Shown one piece after another: positions 18,901-26,809 of a DNA stretch of 40,880 nucleotides (position 1 is the stretch's first letter; every line of letters begins with the position of its first letter). The stretch comes from Coriobacteriia bacterium (GTDB lineage Bacteria; Actinomycetota; Coriobacteriia; Anaerosomatales; SLCP01), in assembly GCA_019429145.1 (NCBI GenBank), contig JAHYJI010000008.1, positions 1-40,880 on the forward strand, read 5' to 3'. A model generated the notes under the pieces. It was not told where the DNA came from. It worked only from the letters and a program-made list of their open reading frames with translations, and ran no database searches. The position numbers were made by a program, and so were the translations under genes.

Positions 18901-19003
18901 GCTGATGCCGACCTACCTGCCCGAGCTCATACCGCACCTAACGCCGCAGCTGATCGAGTGCATACGTCAGGGCTGTCGCGAACAGGCGCCTGCCGCGTCA
19001 TAG
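15914..19003 (+). CDS. FAD/iron-sulfur oxidoreductase, GlcD-HdrD fusion with Met-rich tail
   Basis: A 1029-residue protein. Residues 1-480 are a VAO-type FAD domain (PRGWATSGYGG near 75, GWLAQGGAGFGSYEYGT near 153) as in D-lactate and glycolate dehydrogenases. Two ferredoxin-type motifs follow (CARCGYCVPTC near 511 and CTTCEVCNTRC near 561). Two CCG domains come next (FAGC...DEACCG near 645-680; DSCHAGRA...GYCCGS near 773-811) as in HdrD/GlpC, which bind [4Fe-4S] clusters. It probably oxidises a 2-hydroxy acid and passes electrons to a quinone or thiol carrier. Residues 896-1029 are an unusual tail with 19 methionines. AAGGAG at 15899 sets ATG 15914. Substrate unknown. Confidence 0.88.
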   Translation: MAPVSQHVRESLQEIFGDRVRTDRVERKMYSFDIGAMPRLVKPVVPAGLAGAVVRPQSEAEVVALLELASRSGFAVVPRGWATSGYGGVLPRAGAVVADMSGMNRIGTVDHANMTVTVEPSAIWQDIDRELAKDGLTLRLYPSSTPSSGAAGWLAQGGAGFGSYEYGTFKENVVSARVVLPGGEVREFAGSDLERYVADAEGITGIITELTFRIRALEPEVHRLFAFPDARSLAGMLEAVSRAGLPLWSVTFLNPASVSLKKQLPHRHGHPYEEAHPHVAPHLPESYLAVVAYPESRAPQIDEGLGEIVRTIGGTDLGPEAAEHEWEMRFSPMRLKRIGPSLVPTEVVVPLESLADVLAQIDTRVRQPFILEGMQAKGDRIVLLGFIPHDERSFAFNLAFALSLSVIRIAKQHGGSAYSTGLYFRREAESVLGRDKVRALSAFKAEVDPRGIMNPGKVLGRGALDVLMGTAAAFEPFVRPIANAATPPARNGDLRDVRGVPGDVAFMAYACARCGYCVPTCEQYSGRGWESQSPRGKYAYLREVIEGRETFDRTAVDTFLVCTTCEVCNTRCQLQLPIEHNWMAMRGKLVHEQKLGTFPPFEMMAASLRGENDIWAGKRENRANWVPEDIKPKLKESGELMYFAGCTASYVEHDVAEASVRLLTDAGYDISYMGTDEACCGIPMKVAGKWDVFEEIYEHNTSEARKRGAKTIITSCPACALVWKELYANLAAERGDAYEFEVKHYSELVSEALADGRLELANPVEGRITFHDSCHAGRAQGLYEPPRDMLKAIPGVDYVEMEHNREEGYCCGSVLTLVGEIEVAPVLGKQRLQEAVDVEADTVVALCPCCQVQLRDSNIKNDLGLKIDDLSRVVAQAAGYDIPETTERAMYYWGYFDKFIILMQPENMAALMERIFPQMINAMPAGMKPMMLGMGRIPGGPKLMEKMMPLMFPLLVDGIMKKVMPDLIAAVQEYIGPMPDDMEELVPDLLPRTMESLMPTYLPELIPHLTPQLIECIRQGCREQAPAAS

Positions 19004-19048
19004 GGTTGTCCTCTCAAGCGCCACTGCGCCAGGGCCGATACTCCTGAC

Positions 19049-19747
19049 ATGAGAAGCACCGTTGTGCCCAAGAGCGCAGCGGGGAAGCTCGCTGCATTCC
19101 CGCTGTTCTCCACGTTGCAGACGTCCGACCTTGAGGAACTCGCGGGCATGCTTCGCTCCCGGCGATACTCCAAGGGTGTCTTCGTCGCATCGCGGGGTGA
19201 ACCCTGCACCGCGATGTATCTGCTCGCAGCCGGCCGCGTCAAGCAGACCATTCCCTCGCCGGACGGCAAGGAGTTGGTGCTGGGCCACCTCGACGCTCCC
19301 GCGCACTTCGGCGAGGCGAGTCTGGTGGAGACGCAGCCTCACGTGGCAGACGTCGTCGCGCTCACAGAAGCCGAGGTACTGACGCTCGACGCGCGCGAAC
19401 TCGAGCACGCGATCCATATCCAGCCACGCCTTGCGCTCTCTCTGATCGCCGCTCTCTCGTCACGACTGCGGGAGGCCGTCGAGCGGCTGGAGAGCCTGAC
19501 ATTTTACGATGCCTCGCACCGCGTCATGCGGGTCTTGCTCAACATCGCCTCGGCGCGCCAGAGCATGACGGGTGCGTCGACGATCTCCGGTTTCACCCAC
19601 TACGACATCGCGACACTCGCCGGAACATCGCGCGAGACCGCGAGCAGGGTGATCTCCTCGCTGGGCCGCGATGGCACTGTTGCGGTGCGTGGGAGAACGA
19701 TCCTCGTCGATCTCGAGAAGCTGCGTGCGGAACTCGCTTCGCGGTAG
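19049..19747 (+). CDS. Crp/Fnr-family transcriptional regulator
   Basis: A 232-residue regulator with a cyclic-nucleotide-type sensor fold (about 15-125), a dimer helix and a winged helix at 155-230. The recognition helix reads T-S-R-E-T-A-S-R (Arg195, Glu196, Arg200), which matches the Arg-Glu-Arg contacts by which Crp reads GTGA. Fnr-type cysteines are absent; only Cys53 is seen. It does not look like an oxygen-sensing Fnr. It lies 45 bases after the GlcD/HdrD gene, whose upstream region carries a GTGA-N8-TCAC-type palindrome, so autocontrol of this group is plausible. The ribosome site before ATG 19049 is weak; GTG 19064 is an alternative. Confidence 0.92.
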   Translation: MRSTVVPKSAAGKLAAFPLFSTLQTSDLEELAGMLRSRRYSKGVFVASRGEPCTAMYLLAAGRVKQTIPSPDGKELVLGHLDAPAHFGEASLVETQPHVADVVALTEAEVLTLDARELEHAIHIQPRLALSLIAALSSRLREAVERLESLTFYDASHRVMRVLLNIASARQSMTGASTISGFTHYDIATLAGTSRETASRVISSLGRDGTVAVRGRTILVDLEKLRAELASR

Positions 19748-19861
19748 CTTCGTCCGAATGCGACCCTGACGCCTCCGGATGTTCGTCCTGCCGAGTGGTT
19801 TCGTGACGCCTTGTCGGGGGAGATATACCAGGCAACGGCAACCTCAAACCACGGAGGCATC

Positions 19862-20089
19862 ATGAAGGACTTCACCCTCGAGGAACTCGGGCGCTACAAC
19901 GGCAAGGACGGCCAGCCGGCGTACGTGGCCTTCAAGGGCATCGTGTATGACGTCACCGAGAGCGCGATGTGGGGCGAGGGCGATCACGAGGCGATGCACG
20001 ACGCCGGCGCCGATCTGACCGAAGCGCATGCTGACGCGCCGCACGACGAGTACATCGTCGACTTCCCCGAGGTCGGTCGCCTCGTCTAG
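19862..20089 (+). CDS. Cytochrome b5-like haem-binding domain protein
   Basis: A 75-residue single-domain protein. It shows FTLEELGRYNG, PAYVAFKGIVYDVTES and W-G-E-G-D-H-E-A-M-H-D-A-G, the layout of short bacterial cytochrome b5-like (haem/steroid-binding) domains. The GDH and MHDAG histidines are candidate haem ligands. GGAGG lies six bases before the ATG. No signal or anchor is present, so it would be cytoplasmic. It stands between the Crp regulator and the convergent rlmD, overlapping the latter by four bases. A redox role is likely but no partner is shown. Confidence 0.85.
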   Translation: MKDFTLEELGRYNGKDGQPAYVAFKGIVYDVTESAMWGEGDHEAMHDAGADLTEAHADAPHDEYIVDFPEVGRLV

Positions 20090-21390
20090 AGGTCGTCCCG
20101 CTCGAAGATGGCGACACTCTCGACGTGGTAGGTCTGCGGGAACAGATCGTGAGGTGTCACGCGAGCGATGCGGTATCCGGAGGCGCACAGCTCCCGGGCA
20201 TCACGCGCGAGTGTCGCCGGGTCGCACGAGACGTAGGCGATCGTGCGCGCACCCGTTCCGGTGAGTGCGGTGCGTGCCTCGCGGTCGAGGCCTGACCGGG
20301 GCGGGTCGAGCACCGCGAGGTCGAACGTGCCCAGCGCAGGGAGCTCCCTGGAGACGTCTCCTCCGACAACGTCCGCGTACACCTGTGCCGACTCGAGGTT
20401 TCGGCGCAGGTCAGCAAGGGCGTGGCGTGACCCCTCGACAGCCACCACTTCTCCTGCCCGGGCCGCAAGCGGAAGCGTGAAGGTGCCCGCTCCCGAGTAG
20501 AGGTCGAGGACACGGTCGTTCTCGCCGGGTGAAAGGGCTTCGATGACGTGATCGACGAGTGCTTCGGCCGCATGCGTGTTTACCTGGAAGAACGACGGCG
20601 CAGAGATTGCCATCCGGTTTCCCCCGAGCGTCTCACGCCAGTTGCCGCGCCCTTTGAGGACCTCCACTCCGGTGACGTTGCGCTGGTTCGGTGGTCCCTT
20701 CACGAGGACGCGCACCACGCCGCTGGCGCCGACCGCATCCGCAAGCGCCTTGGCGGCCATCTGCCGCGGAAAGTGACCGGGACTGGTCCAGAGCGCGACC
20801 TCTACATCTGTTGTGTGCCGTGCGACACGGATCCCGACCCGGTGGACGCCGAGCGGGCCATGGCGACCGGCGAGATAGCGAAGCGCTCCCGCGAGTGCAT
20901 GAGGGGCTTTCTGCAGTTGGCGCGGCAGCAGCAGGCAGCTCAGTACCGGCAGCAAAGTCGTGTCGCCTCGCCGGTGCAGGCCGAGTTGCAGGCCCCGGTC
21001 GGACTCCTCGACGACGAACTCGACCTTGTTGCGGTACCCGTAGTCGCTCGAGGAGCTGACGATGGGGCTCACCGCGACATCGAGTTTGCCAATGCGAGCC
21101 AGCGCATCCGACACGTTTCTGGTCTTCGCGGCGTGCTGGACCTCGGCAGACACGTGCTGCCACTGGCACCCTCCGCACCTGCCGAAGTACAGGCAGGGTG
21201 GCTTCACGCGATCGGGGGAGGGATCGAGAACCGAAGCGATCATCGCGTCGACGCGGCTACCGTGATCGGCGATGATCTCGATCTCGAGGACATCTCCGGG
21301 GCAGCCACCACGCACGAACGCGACGCGTCCGTCGTCAAGCCGTGCGACGGCGTCTCCGCCGTGGGCGAGCGACTCTACTGAAACACGCAC
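20086..21390 (-). CDS. rlmD: 23S rRNA (uracil-5-)-methyltransferase, RlmD/RumA family
   Basis: A 434-residue SAM-dependent methyltransferase. An N-terminal TRAM-like segment is followed by the cluster motif C-x5-C-x2-C (CLYFGRCGGC near 73), with a further cysteine (VLSC) as in RumA. The catalytic domain has FFQVNTHAAEALV, VLDLYSGAGTFTLPLA, the motif LDPPRSGLD and SCDPATLARD with the nucleophilic cysteine. It methylates a uridine in 23S rRNA, or possibly a tRNA; the family includes both. GTG 21390 was preferred over the longer frame (21432) because GGAAGGA lies seven bases upstream. It is divergent from the PilT-like gene. Confidence 0.9.
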   Translation of the reverse strand: MRVSVESLAHGGDAVARLDDGRVAFVRGGCPGDVLEIEIIADHGSRVDAMIASVLDPSPDRVKPPCLYFGRCGGCQWQHVSAEVQHAAKTRNVSDALARIGKLDVAVSPIVSSSSDYGYRNKVEFVVEESDRGLQLGLHRRGDTTLLPVLSCLLLPRQLQKAPHALAGALRYLAGRHGPLGVHRVGIRVARHTTDVEVALWTSPGHFPRQMAAKALADAVGASGVVRVLVKGPPNQRNVTGVEVLKGRGNWRETLGGNRMAISAPSFFQVNTHAAEALVDHVIEALSPGENDRVLDLYSGAGTFTLPLAARAGEVVAVEGSRHALADLRRNLESAQVYADVVGGDVSRELPALGTFDLAVLDPPRSGLDREARTALTGTGARTIAYVSCDPATLARDARELCASGYRIARVTPHDLFPQTYHVESVAIFERDDL

Positions 21391-21553
21391 GGAGCGGTCC
21401 TTCCGGCAGGCGACTCGAACATCGTAGCGCACCGCTCATCCCCGTAGAACGGGCGGGACTGAAGCATTCTGACACTGATGCCGATAACCCGAACGAGTGA
21501 CCGTGAAGGAGGTCGTCAGAAGCAGTTGGCGGCCCCGAGGAGGAGGTAGTGCG

Positions 21554-23248
21554 GTGTCGGCATCAAAGAAGGTGCTCATAGTCCACGACGATGCAGCGCT
21601 CGTCGAGCGCGTGCGTGCGTCTCTTGTCACCTCGGGAGCGCCCATCGAGGTCGTGAGCGCGATCGGGGGCCCGAGGGCACTCGGCATGATGGCGACACAG
21701 CACCCCGACGTCATCGTGGTCGATGCCGAGTTGGTCGGCATCGATGGCTACGCCCTCACCCAGCAGCTGAAGGAGAATCCCGAGACCGCCCGGGTTCCGG
21801 TGGTCATCGTCACGCTGAACCCGACCGAGTCCTCCGCGCTGAAAGCACGCCAGTGCGGTGCGGCGGCTCATCTGCCGGCAACCGGACCGGTCGACGCGAT
21901 CGTCGCGAAGGTGATATCGCTTGCGGGCGCCGGGGATGCGGTGCGCTCGGCACAGCCGATACCAGTTCCTGTCGGAGTGGGGGCCCACAGTGCCGCCAGC
22001 GTCGCCCCCGCGGTCACCTCGAGGGCAGCCGGCGTCTCGGCGCCTGCCTCGCAGGTACCGCCCGCGTCTTCGTCCGGCGTCGAACTCCCGGCTCATCCGT
22101 CGGGGACCCGTGCGAACCAGCGCGACCTGTCGTTCGTTCCGGAGGTCTCCGTGGGCACGGGGCAGCCGCCCGGGCACGAGAACGCGCACATCGACGATCT
22201 CCTGCGCATCATGATCGATCGCGGCGGGTCCGATCTGCATCTGACGGTGGGGAGCCCTCCGGGTATCCGGCTGCGGGGCGAGATCGTCCCCCTGGAAGAC
22301 GCCCAGCCACTGCAGCCGCGCGACACGATGGAGATGATCCTGAGCCTTCTGTCCGAGGAGCAGAGGCGCCGGTTCGAGACGGAACTCGAGCTCGACTTCG
22401 CCTACAGCATCCCAGGTGTCTCCCGCTTCCGTGCCAACGTCTTCCAGCAGCGCAACTCGATGGGTGCCGTCTTCCGCGTCATCCCGATCCAGATCCCGAC
22501 GCTTGAGGACCTCGGTCTGCCCAAGGTCTGCCGCTTCCTCGCGGACAGGCCCCGAGGTCTGGTGCTCGTGACCGGCCCGACAGGGTCGGGTAAGTCAACC
22601 ACGCTGGCGGCGATGATCGACCACATCAATGAGACTCGCCCCCTGCATATCGTCACGCTCGAGGACCCGATCGAGTTCATGCATCGCAACAAGCGGGCCT
22701 ACGTCAACCAGCGCGAGGTCGGCGAGGACACCCACTCGTTCGCGGCAGCTCTCAAGCGGGTGCTGCGCCAGGACCCCGATGTGATCCTCGTCGGCGAGAT
22801 GCGCGACCTGGAGACCATCTCGGCTGCGATCACCGCTGCCGAGACCGGGCACCTTGTGCTCGCGACCCTGCACACCACCGGAGGCCCTGCCACCGTCGAC
22901 CGAATAATCGATGTATTCCCGCCTCATCAGCAGCAGCAGGTCCGCATGCAGCTCTCGGGGACCCTCGAGGGCGTGCTCTCCCAGGTCCTTCTGCGCTCTA
23001 CGGACGGCAAGTCACGCGTCATGGCCATGGAGATCATGCTCGGCGTTCCCGCGATCTCCAACCTCATCCGTGAGGGTAAGACGCACCAGATGCCGACGAT
23101 CATCCAGTCCGGCGCCTCGGTAGGCATGCAGACGCTCGATCAGCATCTCAAGACGCTGCTTCAGGCCGGCAAGGTCACGTTCGAAGAGGCGATCAGCAAG
23201 GCGCAGAGCCCCCGCGAACTCGCACAGATGGTCGGTCGCAAGATTTAA
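21554..23248 (+). CDS. PilT-like ATPase with N-terminal degenerate receiver domain
   Basis: A 564-residue fusion. Residues 1-125 have a response-regulator fold: acidic pair Asp12-Asp13, phospho-acceptor position Asp57 (VIVVDAEL) and Thr87, but the conserved lysine is replaced (HLPAT at 106-110), so normal phosphorylation switching is doubtful. A Pro/Ala/Ser-rich linker runs to about 210. The rest is a type IV pilus retraction ATPase: HIDDLLRIM, Walker A GPTGSGKST near 341, Asp box LEDPIEF, Walker B DPDVILVGEMRD near 407 and the His-box HTTGGPATVDRIIDVFP. GTG 21554 follows AGGAGG by seven bases. No pilB or pilC is adjacent. Confidence 0.9.
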   Translation: MSASKKVLIVHDDAALVERVRASLVTSGAPIEVVSAIGGPRALGMMATQHPDVIVVDAELVGIDGYALTQQLKENPETARVPVVIVTLNPTESSALKARQCGAAAHLPATGPVDAIVAKVISLAGAGDAVRSAQPIPVPVGVGAHSAASVAPAVTSRAAGVSAPASQVPPASSSGVELPAHPSGTRANQRDLSFVPEVSVGTGQPPGHENAHIDDLLRIMIDRGGSDLHLTVGSPPGIRLRGEIVPLEDAQPLQPRDTMEMILSLLSEEQRRRFETELELDFAYSIPGVSRFRANVFQQRNSMGAVFRVIPIQIPTLEDLGLPKVCRFLADRPRGLVLVTGPTGSGKSTTLAAMIDHINETRPLHIVTLEDPIEFMHRNKRAYVNQREVGEDTHSFAAALKRVLRQDPDVILVGEMRDLETISAAITAAETGHLVLATLHTTGGPATVDRIIDVFPPHQQQQVRMQLSGTLEGVLSQVLLRSTDGKSRVMAMEIMLGVPAISNLIREGKTHQMPTIIQSGASVGMQTLDQHLKTLLQAGKVTFEEAISKAQSPRELAQMVGRKI

Positions 23249-23298
23249 AGGGGGTACATACACCGCGACAGAAGGGGTCGCAACGAGAGGCGTGGTGT

Positions 23299-23745
23299 AT
23301 GGACACGGTGCGCGTTCGGTGGAGTGAGAATCGGCAGTTCATCGGGTGGGACGAGGCTGGTCACGGCATCGTCATGGATGCGAGCCCCGCATACCACGGG
23401 GAGGGCACCGGGATACGCCCGATCGAGCTGGTCCTCTACGGCATAGCAGGCTGCACGGCCATGGATGTCATCTCGATCCTCGAGAAGAAGCGCCAGGACG
23501 TCCGTGGTGTGGAGATCGTCGTCGAAGGCGATCAGCGCACCGACGAGTATCCGAAGGTCTACACAGAGATCCGTCTCCATTACATCGTGACCGGGTTCGG
23601 GGTCTCCGAGGAGGCCGTCCGGCGCTCTATCGAGCTTTCCGAAGAGAAGTACTGCTCGGTCGGTGGTATGCTCAAGCCTCATGTGCGGATCGCGACCTCG
23701 TACGAGGTCCGCGAGGCGCGCGAGCCCAACACTCCGTCACGATAG
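23299..23745 (+). CDS. OsmC family protein
   Basis: A 148-residue protein of the OsmC/Ohr fold. The two redox cysteines are placed as expected, Cys52 (GIAGCTAMDV) and Cys119 (EEKYCSVGGML). Family members reduce organic hydroperoxides with thiols, and many OsmC paralogues have unknown substrates. The ribosome site (GAGAGG) is weak. It lies 50 bases after the PilT-like gene and 11 before the glycosyltransferase, so it may be the first gene of that group. Confidence 0.88.
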   Translation: MDTVRVRWSENRQFIGWDEAGHGIVMDASPAYHGEGTGIRPIELVLYGIAGCTAMDVISILEKKRQDVRGVEIVVEGDQRTDEYPKVYTEIRLHYIVTGFGVSEEAVRRSIELSEEKYCSVGGMLKPHVRIATSYEVREAREPNTPSR

Positions 23746-23756
23746 GATCATCGTCG

Positions 23757-24461
23757 ATGTCCGATGCGGTACTCCTGCCTGTCTACAACGAAGAGGAGAC
23801 CGTCGGCTCAGTGCTTGATGCGGTTCGCCGGTACTTCCACGGCGACGTGCTCGTGGTCGACGACGGATCCACCGACGCGACGGTAGAGGTTCTCTCTGCG
23901 CGCAGTGACGTCTCTGTGATCACCCATCCGTTCAACATGGGCTACGGTCGCGCACTTGCCGAGGGATTCTCGGTGGCCCGTGCTCGCGGGTGCGGGCGGG
24001 TCGTGACCATGGACTGCGACGGTCAGCACGAGCCGGCGCACATCCCGGAGTTCCTTGCCGTGCTCGACGAGGGTTGGGACATCGTCTCGGGCAGTCGCTA
24101 CCTGCCGGAGAGCGAGGAGCTCGGGATAGTCGCGCCGGGACAGCGCCAGCAGGTCAATCTGCGAGTCACCGACGAGATCAACCGCGTGACCGGGTGGTCG
24201 ATCACCGATGCGTTCTGCGGCTTCAAGGCCTACCGCCTGGCCTCACTCGACGGGATCGATCTGTCCGAGTCGGGATACGCCATGCCGCTCGAGATGTGGG
24301 CAAAGGCGTACCGGGCAGGACTTCACGTGCGGGAGATGGCGGTCGCTCGCATCTACTGTGACCACAATCGCTCCTTCGGCGATGGACTCGACGATGCGGA
24401 GCACCGGTTAAGCTACTACATGCGTGTCTGGCACCGGGCGCTCGGCACCGAGGGAGTGTGA
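23757..24461 (+). CDS. Glycosyltransferase family 2 protein
   Basis: A 234-residue GT-A enzyme resembling dolichyl-phosphate mannose synthase-type transferases. It shows LLPVYNEEETVGSVL, VVDDGSTD near 36 and MDCDGQHEP near 84 (the DxD-type metal site), then FCGFKAYRL near 155. No membrane helix follows, so it would be soluble or peripheral. Donor and acceptor are unknown. It sits in a run with the PIG-L deacetylase (five-base gap) and the GHQP-motif protein, suggesting a sugar adduct that is later deacetylated. Confidence 0.85.
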   Translation: MSDAVLLPVYNEEETVGSVLDAVRRYFHGDVLVVDDGSTDATVEVLSARSDVSVITHPFNMGYGRALAEGFSVARARGCGRVVTMDCDGQHEPAHIPEFLAVLDEGWDIVSGSRYLPESEELGIVAPGQRQQVNLRVTDEINRVTGWSITDAFCGFKAYRLASLDGIDLSESGYAMPLEMWAKAYRAGLHVREMAVARIYCDHNRSFGDGLDDAEHRLSYYMRVWHRALGTEGV

Positions 24462-24465
24462 GAAC

Positions 24466-25149
24466 GTGGTTGACGTGGTATGCGTGGGGGCCCACCCCGA
24501 CGACGTGGAGATCGGAATGGGAGCGACCGTCGCCGGCATGGTTCGCAGCGGACTGTCGGTTGCCATCGTCGATCTCACCGATGGCGAACCGACGCCGGCA
24601 GGCACGCGTGTAACGCGGCTCGCTGAAGCGGAGGCCGCCGCTCGCGTCCTGGGAGCGAGCGAGCGCCGGACGCTTGACCTACCGAATCGGAGTCTCTTCG
24701 ACACCGGGGAGGCACGCGCAGCTCTGGCCGAGGTCTTCCGCGAGTTACGTCCACGCGTCGTGTTCGGGCCGTACCCGGTCGATGCGCATCCGGACCACAT
24801 CGCAGCCTCGGCCATCGTTCAGGCCGCGCGTTTCTGGGCGAAGCTCACCAAGAGTGCGATGCGGGGCGAGCCGCACTACCCGGCGCGGCTCTACCGTTAC
24901 ATGGCGGTACACATGCGTCTCGTGCGCGAACCTTCGTTCGTGGTGGACGTGAGCGAGGACCTCTCGACCAAACTTGAAGCGCTCGCGATGTACGAGTCGC
25001 AGTTTCTCGCCAACCCGGCCAACACCGGCATAATCGAGATGATGGAGGCAACGGCGCGCACGTGGGGCGGCACTATCGGGACAGCAGCCGGGGAGCCCTT
25101 CTTCTCCGACGAGCCAGTCGGTATCCGCTCGGTCGATGCGCTCGTCTGA
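24466..25149 (+). CDS. PIG-L family deacetylase (BshB1-like)
   Basis: A 227-residue zinc-dependent N-acetylglucosamine-type deacetylase. The metal motif A-H-P-D-D is at 9-13, followed by VEIGMGATVAGM and DLTDGEPTPAGT, and the second zinc motif DAHPDH is near 106. The segment order is close to BshB1 of bacillithiol synthesis and, more distantly, MshB of mycothiol synthesis. Start is GTG 24466 after GGGAG. It lies between the glycosyltransferase and the GHQP-motif gene, which may overlap it slightly. The acceptor could be a GlcNAc-conjugate, but this is inferred. Confidence 0.88.
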   Translation: MVDVVCVGAHPDDVEIGMGATVAGMVRSGLSVAIVDLTDGEPTPAGTRVTRLAEAEAAARVLGASERRTLDLPNRSLFDTGEARAALAEVFRELRPRVVFGPYPVDAHPDHIAASAIVQAARFWAKLTKSAMRGEPHYPARLYRYMAVHMRLVREPSFVVDVSEDLSTKLEALAMYESQFLANPANTGIIEMMEATARTWGGTIGTAAGEPFFSDEPVGIRSVDALV

Positions 25150-25162
25150 GGTGCCGGCTGCC

Positions 25163-26731
25163 ATGCGTCCTCGTGCTGATATGCCCGCCGCCCATGGAGA
25201 GCTCACCGCGGTTCCCCCCGTCAGCGAGTGGGCCGATCTTGCCCGCACTAACGCGCGCGCGGCAGATTCGTGGGAGTTCGAGGTCGCAGGAGCTCCCGTT
25301 TCCGACGTGCGGTCCGAGGCGCGCAAGACGCTGCTGGCGGTCGCGGCGAACGTTACCGCGGCGATGGGCCTGGATGCTCCGCCCGTCCCTGACGATCCCG
25401 GTCCGATCGTGGTTACCGGCCATCAGCCGGACCTCTATCATGCCGGCGTGTGGGTCAAGGACTTCCTGGTCCAGCACATCGCCCACCAAACCGGGGGAAC
25501 CGGCGTGGACATCGTTGTGGACACCGATGGGTTCGACCGGTTGGGCGTCGACGTTCCCTGTCTCGATCTCGCAGAGAAACGGTGCCGACATGACCTTGCC
25601 GTCGGTTCGGGGGCCTCCTGCTTCGGGTGCGCCCCGGTGCCCTCAGCGGATCAGATCGAGGCCTTCTGTCAGGAGACCGCGGCGGCGATCCGTACGCTCC
25701 CCACACCCGCCGTCGCCGGTCACTTCTCCGATTTCTGCGATGCCCTCCGGGAGGCGCGCCCGTTCAGTCGCTCGCTCTCAGACCTCATCACCGGGGCACG
25801 GCGGCGCTTCGAAGGCGAGCTTACCGACTACCTCGAGTTGCCGGTGACCGACGCCGCGGCGACCCGCCCGTACCTGCGCTTCGCGCTCGACATCCTGCTC
25901 GATGCCGAGCGGTTCGCCCGGTGCCACAACGCGGTGCTCGACGAGTTCCGTTCTCGAAACCGGGTGCGCACTCCGGCACAGCCCTTCCCGAACCTGAGCG
26001 TGTCGCACGGGAGCGTCGAGGTCCCGTTCTGGCTCGTCAGTGCCGAGGGCCGCTTTGCGGCGAGGATCGCGGAAGCCGGCGATGGCATCGATCTGCTCGG
26101 CCCCGAAGGTCCCGTCCTCCACCTGCCGAGCGACACCGAGGTAGCCCTGACCGTTCTCGCGGACTCAGGTCTGACCCTGGCCCCGCGTGCGGTGACGCTC
26201 ACGCTCTTCTTCCGGACGTTCCTGGCTGACCTGTTCATCCACGGGCTCGGGGGAGACCGGTACGACCGGGTCACCGATGGCATCGCGCGAGCGTGGTGGG
26301 GAATCGAGCTTCCGCCGTACGTGGTCGCCTCGCTCACGATGTACCTCCCGCTGGAAGCGCCGATCGTCAGCGACGAGGACATCGCGGACCTCGATCGGCG
26401 TGTGCACCGCCTGACGCACAATCCGGACGAGGCGCTCGCAGAGATGTCGTTCGACAGCGCCGATGAGCAGCGCCATGCTCTGGCGCTTGTCGAGGAGAAG
26501 CGCCGACTCGTGCAGGAGATCTCTGTCGACGGCGCGGACAGGAAGGCGCTCGGGACCCGTATCCGGGCGGTGAACGACGAGATGGGCATCCTTGTCGCGC
26601 CGCTCGTCGCCGAGGTGCGTGCGCGTCGTGACGCTCTGGTGGCGCAGCAGCGCGATTCCGAGGTCCTGACCGATCGGACCTACCCGTTCTGCCTGTGGAG
26701 TCCGGCACAGATCGCGGACGAGATCAGGTGA
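25163..26731 (+). CDS. Uncharacterised GHQP-motif protein, possibly a distant BshC relative
   Basis: A 522-residue protein whose function I cannot assign. The most telling motif is VVTGHQPDLYHAGVWVKDF (about 82-100), which recalls the nucleotide-site region of BshC, the putative cysteine ligase of bacillithiol synthesis (TGQQ-type motif followed by a basic helix). A charged helical stretch lies near 410-490 and the end reads FCLWSPAQIADEIR. Ten or so cysteines cluster at 130-180. Start is uncertain: ATG 25163 has TGAGGTG nine bases upstream, while ATG 25136 would overlap the deacetylase gene. Its place after a deacetylase supports a BshC-like reading, but the motif match is partial. Confidence 0.6.
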   Translation: MRPRADMPAAHGELTAVPPVSEWADLARTNARAADSWEFEVAGAPVSDVRSEARKTLLAVAANVTAAMGLDAPPVPDDPGPIVVTGHQPDLYHAGVWVKDFLVQHIAHQTGGTGVDIVVDTDGFDRLGVDVPCLDLAEKRCRHDLAVGSGASCFGCAPVPSADQIEAFCQETAAAIRTLPTPAVAGHFSDFCDALREARPFSRSLSDLITGARRRFEGELTDYLELPVTDAAATRPYLRFALDILLDAERFARCHNAVLDEFRSRNRVRTPAQPFPNLSVSHGSVEVPFWLVSAEGRFAARIAEAGDGIDLLGPEGPVLHLPSDTEVALTVLADSGLTLAPRAVTLTLFFRTFLADLFIHGLGGDRYDRVTDGIARAWWGIELPPYVVASLTMYLPLEAPIVSDEDIADLDRRVHRLTHNPDEALAEMSFDSADEQRHALALVEEKRRLVQEISVDGADRKALGTRIRAVNDEMGILVAPLVAEVRARRDALVAQQRDSEVLTDRTYPFCLWSPAQIADEIR

Positions 26732-26752
26732 GGTCGGCCGCGTTTACTCGCG

Positions 26753-26761
26753 TGATATCAT
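26753..26761 (+). promoter_or_regulatory. Possible extended -10 promoter of the ferredoxin gene
   Basis: TGATATCAT fits the TGN-TATAAT extended -10 form and lies 49 bases before the ferredoxin ATG. No good -35 is visible. Confidence 0.35.
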
Positions 26762-26809
26762 GGTCGCCACCCCACGGGGTTTCGGCTTCATCGGAGAAAG
26801 GAACCAGGC

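Noticed and set aside
17231-18937. 568-residue frame antisense to the GlcD/HdrD gene
   Set aside because: It lies wholly opposite a gene with clear motifs; long antisense frames are expected at this GC content.
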